Source: an uncultured Clostridia bacterium
GTDB lineage: Bacteria; Bacillota; Clostridia; TANB77; CAG-508
NCBI GenBank assembly: GCA_934149005.1
Contig: CAKPDN010000009.1
Coordinates: 1 to 52,605, forward strand
DNA length: 52,605 nucleotides
Reading direction: 5' to 3'
Shown: positions 18,214 to 24,798 of the stretch, one piece after another
Position numbering within the stretch: position 1 is the stretch's first letter
Layout of the letters: every line of letters begins with the position of its first letter
Notes under the pieces: model-generated
What the model was told of the DNA's origin: nothing
Database searches by the model: none
Seen by the model: only the letters and a program-made list of their open reading frames with translations
Made by a program: the position numbers and the translations under genes

Positions 18214-19832
18214 ACTCTATCTTTTCCTAAAACTTGCATTATTTCATACATATCAGGTGTATTTGTCCTCTTTGTTAAAGTTACTCTTAAAACTGTACTT
18301 ACATCTCCAACATGTGCTTTATACATTCCTGGATTTGCTTTGAATTCTTTAACTTCTTTAGCATATCCCATTTCTTCTGTTAATTCTTTAATTTTATTAA
18401 ACCATTCTTGTTTATCATCATTTTCATCATAATACTTTTCAGTATATAATTTTAATATTTTGTTTATTGATTCTTTGTCATTTATTATTTGGTATGGATA
18501 TTCTGAATTATCTTTTTTGAATTCTTCGTCATACATATATGATATATTTTCTTTTACATCAGACCATTTTGCAATATCTTTTCTTGGTTTTTTGTTTCCT
18601 CTTTCTATACTGAATACTTTTAGTGCATATTCTTTATCTTCTAGTAATTGTTTTAATTCTTCATCATATTTTTCGGCCCATTTTATAGAGTCTTCGTATA
18701 CTTCTTCTGCTGTCATTTTTGATATGACTGTTTTTGATACATCTAATAATTTTACCATATCAAATAATGCTCCACTAACACTCATTTTGTTTAATTGTAA
18801 TTCAAACTCATCTATTGATTTATCCGGATTTGCTCTTCTCCAATTTTCAAATGTGGAATTTGCAATATTTAATAAATATTCTTTTACTGCTTCTGATGGA
18901 ATTCCTTCTTCTGCATAATAGCTTACTGCTGCTTCTGGATCTTTCCTTTTACTTAGCTTTCTTTTATTTCCATTGTCATTTTTCATGATTGGTGCAATAT
19001 GTGCATATTTAGGAGCTTTAAATCCTAATTCGTGGAATAATTGTAAGTGTAATGGTACTGATGATAGCCATTCATCTCCTCTTATTACATGCGTTGTGTG
19101 CATTAAGTGGTCATCAACTGCATGTGCAAAATGATATGTTGGAAGTCCATCTGCTTTTATTATAACTATATCTTGATCATTTTCTGGGAAATCTACATTT
19201 CCCTTAATTACATCATGATGTTTTATTTTTCTATCTTCTCTTCCTGGTGATTTAAACCTTATTATATATTTTTCTCCATTTTGAATTCTTTTAATAGTTT
19301 CTTCAACTGTTACATTTCTACATTTTGCCCATATTCCATAATATCCAGGTCTTATTTTTGCATTTTCTTGTTTTGTTCTTATTTCTTCTACTTCTTCAGG
19401 AGTACAGAAACATGGATATGCTTTTCCTCGTTCTATTAGATATTTAGCATATGCTTGATATATTTCTTTTCTTTGGCTTTGCTTATATGGTCCATAATTT
19501 CCTTTTCCTTCATTTTCTGAAATCATTCCTTCATCTGCTTCTAATCCGAATTCTTTTAATGAATTTACAATTCCTGATACAGCATCTTCAACTTCTCTTT
19601 TTTGATCTGTGTCTTCTACTCTTAAAAAAAACACTCCTCCTGTTTGTGATGCTAATTTTTTGGCTATTACTGATTGATATAGCCCTCCTATATGAACAAA
19701 CCCTGTTGGGCTTGGTGCAAATCTTGTTACAATTGCTCCTTCTGGTAAGTTTCTTTCAGGATATTTTTCTTCATAATATGATATTTCCTTTGCATTTGGA
19801 AATATTAAATTTGCTAAATCTTTATAGTCCAT
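18189..19832 (-). CDS. gltX: Glutamyl-tRNA synthetase
   Basis: Charges tRNA-Glu (and tRNA-Gln where GatCAB completes it). 547 residues: class I FAPSPTGFVHIGGLY (HIGH motif) near residue 38, RVEDTDQKRE, catalytic stretch DGLPTYHFAHAVDDH, MHTTHVIRGDEWLSS, KMSKS-type KLSKRKD (about 285), and a helical anticodon-binding C-terminus. Longer than the roughly 480-490 typical of the family, mainly by a charged helical segment around 400-480. Last chromosomal gene before the prophage. Confidence 0.95.
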   Translation of the reverse strand: MDYKDLANLIFPNAKEISYYEEKYPERNLPEGAIVTRFAPSPTGFVHIGGLYQSVIAKKLASQTGGVFFLRVEDTDQKREVEDAVSGIVNSLKEFGLEADEGMISENEGKGNYGPYKQSQRKEIYQAYAKYLIERGKAYPCFCTPEEVEEIRTKQENAKIRPGYYGIWAKCRNVTVEETIKRIQNGEKYIIRFKSPGREDRKIKHHDVIKGNVDFPENDQDIVIIKADGLPTYHFAHAVDDHLMHTTHVIRGDEWLSSVPLHLQLFHELGFKAPKYAHIAPIMKNDNGNKRKLSKRKDPEAAVSYYAEEGIPSEAVKEYLLNIANSTFENWRRANPDKSIDEFELQLNKMSVSGALFDMVKLLDVSKTVISKMTAEEVYEDSIKWAEKYDEELKQLLEDKEYALKVFSIERGNKKPRKDIAKWSDVKENISYMYDEEFKKDNSEYPYQIINDKESINKILKLYTEKYYDENDDKQEWFNKIKELTEEMGYAKEVKEFKANPGMYKAHVGDVSTVLRVTLTKRTNTPDMYEIMQVLGKDRVMRRLGQS

Positions 19833-20119
19833 TTTTTCTCTCCTCTTTATCTTTCATTTTCTTCATCATGTGTCTTTATTATATTATGCTATTTATGTCA
19901 ATTATTAATTTTTCAATATCATCATTCATATTACTCTATATACATTTTAATAATATGTTCTTTATTTTTACACTTCCATGATAATTGGTATAATCAGCAT
20001 CTTATTTTTTGCAATATTTGTTGATTACTGATATTCTTTGTTTTTCTTGATATATCAATGTTTAACTAAGTTTTATAAATTAGCTCTGTTTTAATAAAAT
20101 TTAATAGGTTAATAACAAA

Positions 20120-20287
20120 TTAATAACAATTGTTACTTTTTTCAAATTCATCTATCATATCTTTTGTTTCTTCGATACTGTATCCATTACCTATTCCTAT
20201 ATCAAACATTTCTAAAATTACTTTTTCTTTTTTGTTGTATTTCTCACTTAATTTCTTTGTTTCATCTAATACTTTATTGTTTTTCAT
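20120..20287 (-). CDS. Small acidic/charged protein, unknown
   Basis: 55 residues (MKNNKVLDETKKLSEKY...SNNCY), helical and charged, not recognised. Start at 20287 follows GAGGG. The leader (about 20288-20335) is a near copy of that before the 20346-20483 ORF, so this looks like an independently initiated gene. It is also in the frame that would be entered if the upstream ORF shifted at its CGG. Confidence 0.5.
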   Translation of the reverse strand: MKNNKVLDETKKLSEKYNKKEKVILEMFDIGIGNGYSIEETKDMIDEFEKSNNCY

Positions 20288-20545
20288 AAACAATCCCTCT
20301 CTTTCGTAAATTAATTTATAATTCACTTTTAAAGGGCTGTAATCTTTAGATATTATAATATTTTTTTTTGCTTTTGTAAATACCTTTTCCCCGTTTTCCT
20401 TTTATAGTTTTATTTTTTGTAAATGCTTTCTTTAATTTTTTTAAATTTCTTTCATTTCTTTTTAAATCTTTTGTTTCCTTCATAATACGCAACCTCTCTT
20501 TCGTAAATATAATTTGACAATTCACGTTTAAGAGGTTATACTTAA
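20288..20545 (-). repeat. Duplicated structured leader upstream of two small genes
   Basis: About 45 nt ending in CGAAAGAGAGG occurs at 20288-20335 and 20484-20535, each ahead of an ATG and behind a TATAAT-like box. In both, the GAGG/AGGG ribosome site can pair with an upstream CCTC/CCCT arm, and the arms differ in a compensating way. Possible translational control element. Confidence 0.5.
20346..20483 (-). CDS. Small basic ORF with in-frame CGG
   Basis: 45 residues (MKETKDLKRNERNLKK...KKYYNI), very Lys-rich, unknown. AGAGG lies upstream. Codon 31 is CGG (20391-20393). Read normally it stops at 20346; with a +1 shift at CGG the frame stays open into the downstream 20120-20287 gene and would give a 120-residue fusion. 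The duplicated leader argues for two genes, so this site is left unassigned. Confidence 0.4.
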   Translation of the reverse strand: MKETKDLKRNERNLKKLKKAFTKNKTIKGKRGKGIYKSKKKYYNI

Positions 20546-20582
20546 ATTACAATTATACTCTTTTGAGTGAATTGTTGTGTGA

Positions 20583-20627
20583 AAAAGAGATGTTTTAGAT
20601 TTGCGGTCGTTGGCATCTCTTTTTTCT
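20583..20627. terminator. Strong hairpin at the prophage accessory region
   Basis: AAAAGAGATG and CATCTCTTTT arms, 21-nt loop, T-run on the plus side and A-run on the minus side; probably bidirectional. It follows the Spo0E-like gene on the minus strand. Confidence 0.65.
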
Positions 20628-20733
20628 ATATTATATATACTTATTTTTTTCTTGTCAAAACCCGTTTTCGACAAAAAAAGTCTGTAAGTATTGAAAATAC
20701 TACAAACCTTTTCTAAAAATTTTTTTAACTTTT

Positions 20734-21078
20734 TTAAATCTCTGATTTTATTCTATTTCTTAATTGGTGCCAATTAATTCCTGTTATATATTTTAAACTC
20801 TCAGTACATAATAAGTCTTTTTCCTTTGCATATTTATTCCATTCATCTATTGATGGAAATTTAGAAAAGTATCTTGTTGTTTTCCTAAGAACACTCAATG
20901 ATTCCAAATATTTAATACGCATTAGGCTATTTTCTGGATATTGTCTTTCTTTTTCATAATATAAATTTACTAATCCATCAAATTTTTTACTTATTTCTCT
21001 AGTTTCTTTTGAATTTATTCCATACTTGTTTATTGCTGTATGTAACTTACATCTTAATTTTTCAAATCTATAATTCAT
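20734..21078 (-). CDS. Spo0E-like aspartyl-phosphate phosphatase domain protein
   Basis: 114 residues from the ATG at 21078 (AAAGGTGATAAT upstream). Residues about 1-45 (MNYRFEKLRCKLHTAINKYG, then EISKKFDGLVNLYYEKE) match the Spo0E helical hairpin with the S-x-x-x-D motif. Such proteins dephosphorylate Spo0A~P and delay sporulation. The extra C-terminus (about 46-114, FPSIDEWNKYAKEK, then INWHQLRNRIK) is not part of Spo0E. On a prophage it could tie host sporulation to lysogeny (inference). Confidence 0.6.
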   Translation of the reverse strand: MNYRFEKLRCKLHTAINKYGINSKETREISKKFDGLVNLYYEKERQYPENSLMRIKYLESLSVLRKTTRYFSKFPSIDEWNKYAKEKDLLCTESLKYITGINWHQLRNRIKSEI

Positions 21079-21248
21079 ATTATCACCTTTTGTCTTTCGT
21101 TTTTTGTCGAATTTTATCATATTATAAAGTATTTGAACAGGAACTTTTAATATTACGTTGATTCTTTTTTTAACAGTGATTATAATTGTCATAGATATAT
21201 TTTTTGTTTTTTTGTGTCGAACAGTGTTGAATAGAAAAAGAACTATTG

Positions 21249-22016
21249 CTAGTTCTCTTTTGATTTATTATTCACTTTCTCTTCAATTACACTTTCTATC
21301 TTTTTATCTAAATAATTAAATATTTTGTCTTTGTTATTTTTTATACAGTTTATTCCAGATAAAATCATTAGAATTACAATTATTATTCCTGTGGCTTTCC
21401 ATAGAAAATAATTATCTTGCAATTTACTTTCTCTTTTATTATCATCTTTATAAAAATTATGCAATCCTATTAACGTTGTTAATAATAAAAATACCGTAAA
21501 TGTTATAAATATCATTATTTTTAATACTCCATTTACTTTCTCTATTGTGCCAACTGCTGCTGAAACAATACTAAATGAAGCCAAAAATCCTAATAAATTA
21601 TATATCAAGTTGTTGTTTCTTTCTTCTGATTTATTATATTGTATTTCTAATTGATTTTGTTTTTCCTGCAAATCCTTTTGCTTTTCTTCTAATATAATTA
21701 AATCTTTATTAATTTTAGAAGAAATTTTACTTAAAATTTCTATTTCATTTTCGATTTCATATTTTTGCAATGCTAAATTTAAGGAATTATATTCAAATTG
21801 TAATCTATTAAAATTCTTAATATTTGTATTTCCCATTGTATGTACATCTTCAATCATAGAACTTGCTTTATCTAATTCTTCTTTTAACTCTTTAGCAATA
21901 CTTTCATCTATTAAATAACTTCTAAATTCAATTAATCTATTTAATTGTTGATTTATATTGGCACCTATTTCTACATCTATCTTTTGTACATTTTCATTAA
22001 TACTAATTTCTTGCAT
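21249..22016 (-). CDS. Coiled-coil membrane protein, candidate toxin of a Panacea TA pair
   Basis: 255 residues: a long coiled coil (about 1-130, ISSKINKDLIILEEKQKDLQ and similar), then two or three hydrophobic helices (about 137-160, 165-185, 205-222) and a charged tail. Its start overlaps the stop of the Panacea-domain gene by 14 nt, with AAGGAAAAG in that gene. Panacea antitoxins are known to pair with many toxins, including membrane-acting ones; that role here is inferred from gene pairing. Confidence 0.55.
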   Translation of the reverse strand: MQEISINENVQKIDVEIGANINQQLNRLIEFRSYLIDESIAKELKEELDKASSMIEDVHTMGNTNIKNFNRLQFEYNSLNLALQKYEIENEIEILSKISSKINKDLIILEEKQKDLQEKQNQLEIQYNKSEERNNNLIYNLLGFLASFSIVSAAVGTIEKVNGVLKIMIFITFTVFLLLTTLIGLHNFYKDDNKRESKLQDNYFLWKATGIIIVILMILSGINCIKNNKDKIFNYLDKKIESVIEEKVNNKSKEN

Positions 22017-22494
22017 CTATAAACTTTTCCTTAAACCATTCTCTCGTTTCTATTTTATCAATATAACTAGCCTTACCATACACAACTCTTTTTCCATTTT
22101 CAATCCATTTTTTATGCCAAGGTGAGTTTATCATATGTGTTAAATTAACTAAAGTTTGTGGTGATGCTTTTCCAAAAACTTTAAATATATAGTCTAAAAA
22201 TTGCTTTTTTTCTTCACTTATTTGGTTGCCAATTTTTTCTTGTTCTTCTGTAAGTATTATAGGTCTACCTTCAAATGCCTTATATTCTTTATGTAGTGGA
22301 ATTGCTACAGGTCCAAACATCCACGCATTAAAATTGCATTGATATAAATATGGTATATCTTTATGTTCACACATATAATAGGCTTCAAAAAAATACATAA
22401 TTTTTTGTACTTGCAATTGTGTTACTTTTCTTCCAGCATTTTTAAACAAATTAATTAAGTAATATGAATCATATACAATATTATTTTCTTCCAT
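22003..22494 (-). CDS. Panacea-domain (DUF4065/SocA-like) antitoxin
   Basis: 163 residues with LQVQKIMYFFEAYYM, FNAWMFGPVAIPLHKEY, and LVNLTHMINSPWHKKW, the DUF4065/Panacea signature found in SocA and in hyperpromiscuous antitoxins. It is the upstream gene of an overlapping pair, as usual for an antitoxin. GGAGGGATTGTT precedes the start. The pair sits left of the lysis genes, a common place for lysogenic cargo. Confidence 0.82.
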   Translation of the reverse strand: MEENNIVYDSYYLINLFKNAGRKVTQLQVQKIMYFFEAYYMCEHKDIPYLYQCNFNAWMFGPVAIPLHKEYKAFEGRPIILTEEQEKIGNQISEEKKQFLDYIFKVFGKASPQTLVNLTHMINSPWHKKWIENGKRVVYGKASYIDKIETREWFKEKFIDARN

Positions 22495-22716
22495 AACAAT
22501 CCCTCCTATCTTTATTTTTTATATATTATATTATAAAAATCTTAAAAATGCAATAATTATTTTTTTATTGATATTTAGCACTTATTCAATGATTTTATCA
22601 GTTCTTCACAGTCAATTTTAAGCCGTTTTATTTTTCAATCAATGTAATTATATACCTCTATTTCTCAATGTTTTTAGCTATTTTTAAAAATATTTAACTT
22701 TTTTTATAAATAGGTC

Positions 22717-22745
22717 TTGACTACTACGTATATACGTTGTATAAT
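22717..22745 (+). promoter_or_regulatory. Promoter with a palindromic operator
   Basis: TTGACT (22717-22722), exact 17-bp spacer, TATAAT (22740-22745). The spacer holds the perfect palindrome ACGTATATACGT (22726-22737), well placed for a repressor to block RNA polymerase. Confidence 0.8.
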
Positions 22746-22771
22746 AGATATAGTTAAGGAGGTGATACAGT

Positions 22772-22888
22772 ATGAAACAAAAAATAATAAGAGCGATTCT
22801 AAATACTAAGTTAGCCGCTAAACTAATTGACAAGTACTTAGATAATCGCTCAGTAATCGAAATAGCTAATACTATTTCCAAAGACTAA
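22772..22888 (+). CDS. 38-residue small protein, unknown
   Basis: MKQKIIRAILNTKLAAKLID... ends IANTISKD. AAGGAGGTGATACAGT is an excellent ribosome site and the promoter is strong. Predicted amphipathic helix then a helix-turn; not recognised. Followed by a hairpin and the 64-residue gene. Confidence 0.6.
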   Translation: MKQKIIRAILNTKLAAKLIDKYLDNRSVIEIANTISKD

Positions 22889-22918
22889 CACTTGAGAGGG
22901 TAACCTCTCTTGTGTATA
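22887..22918 (+). terminator. Hairpin between the two small plus-strand genes
   Basis: ACACTTGAGAGG, loop GTAA, CCTCTCTTGTGT (10 of 12 pairs), then alternating TA. It would partly terminate, leaving reduced transcription of the next gene. Confidence 0.55.
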
Positions 22919-22960
22919 TATATTATATTATATATATTTTAAAAAATCAAGGAGGTCCTT

Positions 22961-23155
22961 ATGGAAGAATTTAAAAGAGATTATAAATCAGAATGGAAAA
23001 AAGAAAAAGAAACTAAAACATCGAGATTATTAAAAATTGATAAAAAATTAAACAAGGATTTTACAAAAAAATTAAAAGAAGATAATATTTCATATTCTCA
23101 ATTTGTTCATACTTGTATCTATAAATATCTAAGTGGAGAATTGAAATTTAAATAG
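22961..23155 (+). CDS. Small RHH-like putative DNA-binding protein
   Basis: 64 residues: charged N-terminus (MEEFKRDYKSEWKKEKE), then a strand-helix-helix layout (RLLKIDKKLNKDFTKKLKEDN and SYSQFVHTCIYKYLSG). That suggests a ribbon-helix-helix repressor, which would suit the upstream ACGTATATACGT palindrome, but no family was recognised with certainty. AAGGAGG precedes the start. Confidence 0.5.
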   Translation: MEEFKRDYKSEWKKEKETKTSRLLKIDKKLNKDFTKKLKEDNISYSQFVHTCIYKYLSGELKFK

Positions 23156-23188
23156 AGGCAAATTGAAATTAATCAACTTACCTCTTAT
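23153..23188. terminator. Shared terminator between the small operon and the amidase gene
   Basis: AGAGG-C-AA and TT-A-CCTCT arms with T-run on the plus side; convergent genes meet here. Confidence 0.6.
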
Positions 23189-23190
23189 TT

Positions 23191-23937
23191 TTATCTAACT
23201 CCACCTGTCCATTTTGCAAATCCTATTTTGTAATTACCTGTTCCTGAAACATTATATCTTACCATTGGTCTTCCATTAAATATTCCAAAACAATCACATT
23301 CTTCATATGGTGATAAACTTCCTATTACTTTTGTTAAACTTGTATCTGCATATATAATTTCTTTTGTTGAACCGTTTTTATATCTTCTCACTGGTTCATC
23401 ACTCCCTTCAACTTTTGGTACTGCTACTGTAGTTGTAGCTTGTCCTATTTTATTTGCTACATCATTTTTGAATTGTATCCATGCCTGTTCATTTCTTACA
23501 TAATATCTTGGACATTCTTTTCCTGTTACATCATAATGTCTTATAATTGCATCTATGCTTAAGTTATATCTTCTACATATATCTGAACATAATTCTACTA
23601 AACTGTTATATGTATTGTCATTGAATTTTCCTTCCCAATCTGGGTGACAATCTTCTATTCCAATTGATTTTCTATTCATACTATAAGAACCAGAGTGGAA
23701 AGCAACTTCATTTTCTGGTATACATCTTATTATTTCGCCATTTAAACCAATTACATAATGAGATGAAGCATATGTCTTATGTGATGTTGCTAAGCTTTCA
23801 AAATAGTTTCTATTACCTAATGCTGAGCTTCCTGCATTTCCAACCCAATGAATTACAATTTTTTCAATCTTATTTTGCTTTTCTCCACTTCTTGAATATG
23901 GATTTATTGTTAATAGTCTATCTTCTATATTCATCAT
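23191..23937 (-). CDS. Phage endolysin, N-acetylmuramoyl-L-alanine amidase
   Basis: 248 residues. Amidase_2 domain (about 1-150): KIVIHWVGN with the zinc His, SSHYVIG, AFHSGSYSMNRKSIGIE, and the last ligands in IIRHYDVTGKECPRYY. The C-terminus (about 175-248) is a probable SH3-like wall-binding part. Start at 23937 overlaps the stop of a 22-codon ORF as ATGA. Last gene of the lysis module after XhlA and holin. Confidence 0.93.
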   Translation of the reverse strand: MMNIEDRLLTINPYSRSGEKQNKIEKIVIHWVGNAGSSALGNRNYFESLATSHKTYASSHYVIGLNGEIIRCIPENEVAFHSGSYSMNRKSIGIEDCHPDWEGKFNDNTYNSLVELCSDICRRYNLSIDAIIRHYDVTGKECPRYYVRNEQAWIQFKNDVANKIGQATTTVAVPKVEGSDEPVRRYKNGSTKEIIYADTSLTKVIGSLSPYEECDCFGIFNGRPMVRYNVSGTGNYKIGFAKWTGGVR

Positions 23938-24002
23938 TCGTTTGCCTCCCCTCTTGTATCTTCTTCTGCAAGTTCCATTGTTTCTACAATTTCATCTTCC
24001 AT
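23934..24002 (-). CDS. 22-residue acidic ORF coupling holin to amidase
   Basis: MEDEIVETMELAEEDTRGEANE, preceded by AGGAGG with ideal spacing and ending in an ATGA overlap with the amidase start. Probably a translational coupler; a function for the peptide itself is unproven. Confidence 0.5.
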   Translation of the reverse strand: MEDEIVETMELAEEDTRGEANE

Positions 24003-24004
24003 AA

Positions 24005-24202
24005 CTATTCCTCCTTCTTATTTATTGCTTTTTGTCCTAACAAATATGTGCCAATAACTCCTTGTACTACTGCAATAACTTGTACTATTTGTATTGCATA
24101 TGGTATTGTAATTCCATCTACTGCATTTATTCCAGCTACTAATGCACTCACTATTGCTAATATATTTGTTAAATATTTTGCTATTGTTTTTAATTTTTCC
24201 AT
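24005..24202 (-). CDS. Phage holin
   Basis: 65 residues from the ATG at 24202 (AGGAG with 9-nt spacing; the ATG at 24211 is too close). Two hydrophobic helices (about 10-30 and 35-58) and a charged tail (GQKAINKKEE), as in small phiLC3-like holins. It would permeabilise the membrane to release the amidase. Confidence 0.82.
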   Translation of the reverse strand: MEKLKTIAKYLTNILAIVSALVAGINAVDGITIPYAIQIVQVIAVVQGVIGTYLLGQKAINKKEE

Positions 24203-24214
24203 AATTTTCATCTC

Positions 24215-24526
24215 CTATTTTAAACCTAATTTCATATATATAAGTCCTAAAATTACAGCTAAGACAGAGTAGAAAATATAGTCAACTAGCTTGTCCCATT
24301 TTTTGCCTTTTGCTTTGTCTTCTTCTGAAACTTTAGTATCTAGTTTTAAATCTATCTTTTCTACTGCTGATTCTACTTTTCCCATTCTGTAGTCCATTTT
24401 TTCCATAATCGAGTATGTTTTTTCAAGATTATCTAATCTCTCATCGTGTTCACCTATTCTTTTTGTATTTGACTTTTCTCTTTCTTCTAAATGTGCTACT
24501 TTTTCAATTAATTCTGTATCTTGCAT
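24215..24526 (-). CDS. XhlA-like hemolysin/holin-associated protein
   Basis: 103 residues: N-terminal coiled coil (HLEEREKSNTKRIGEHDERL and on) and one C-terminal membrane helix (about 82-100), the XhlA layout. XhlA works with the holin and amidase in PBSX-type lysis. AAGGAGG precedes the start. Confidence 0.82.
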   Translation of the reverse strand: MQDTELIEKVAHLEEREKSNTKRIGEHDERLDNLEKTYSIMEKMDYRMGKVESAVEKIDLKLDTKVSEEDKAKGKKWDKLVDYIFYSVLAVILGLIYMKLGLK

Positions 24527-24798
24527 TATTCTTCCTCCTTAGCTGTTTCGGTTTCTTCATTTTCAGTTTGTTCAACTTCTTCTGTTTTTTTCTCTTTAGG
24601 CTCTATTATCTCTTCAACTTGCATTGACTTTTCTTGTTCTTCTGCTAAATATGTTATTAATTCTTCATAATCTTTTGCATTTATCTTGTTCTTATCTGCA
24701 AGTTTGGAAGCTTCTATTATTGCATAATCTACTGTATATACATTACTTTTATACAAGTTTATTACTGCATTTTTGAATATTTTTGATAACTCTACCAT
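24526..24798 (-). CDS. Small phage protein between fibre and lysis genes
   Basis: 90 residues: FKNAVINLYKSNVYTVDYAI, then a helix and a very acidic Glu/Thr tail (about 60-90). Genes of this size and place often lie between tail fibre and XhlA in clostridial prophages; function unknown. GGAGGTG precedes the start, 1 nt after the fibre stop. Confidence 0.55.
   Translation of the reverse strand: MVELSKIFKNAVINLYKSNVYTVDYAIIEASKLADKNKINAKDYEELITYLAEEQEKSMQVEEIIEPKEKKTEEVEQTENEETETAKEEE

Noticed and set aside
19833..20119. Left attachment site of the prophage
   Set aside because: The junction probably lies between gltX and 20120, but the matching right copy is outside the window, so no att site can be named.
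19833..20119. gltX promoter
   Set aside because: TTGACA is present at 19896-19901 on the minus strand, but the nearest TATAAT is only 12 bp away and no well-spaced -10 was found.
22684..22881. Minus-strand 65-codon ORF
   Set aside because: It lies opposite a plus-strand promoter, a strong ribosome site and the 38-residue gene, and has no ribosome site of its own.
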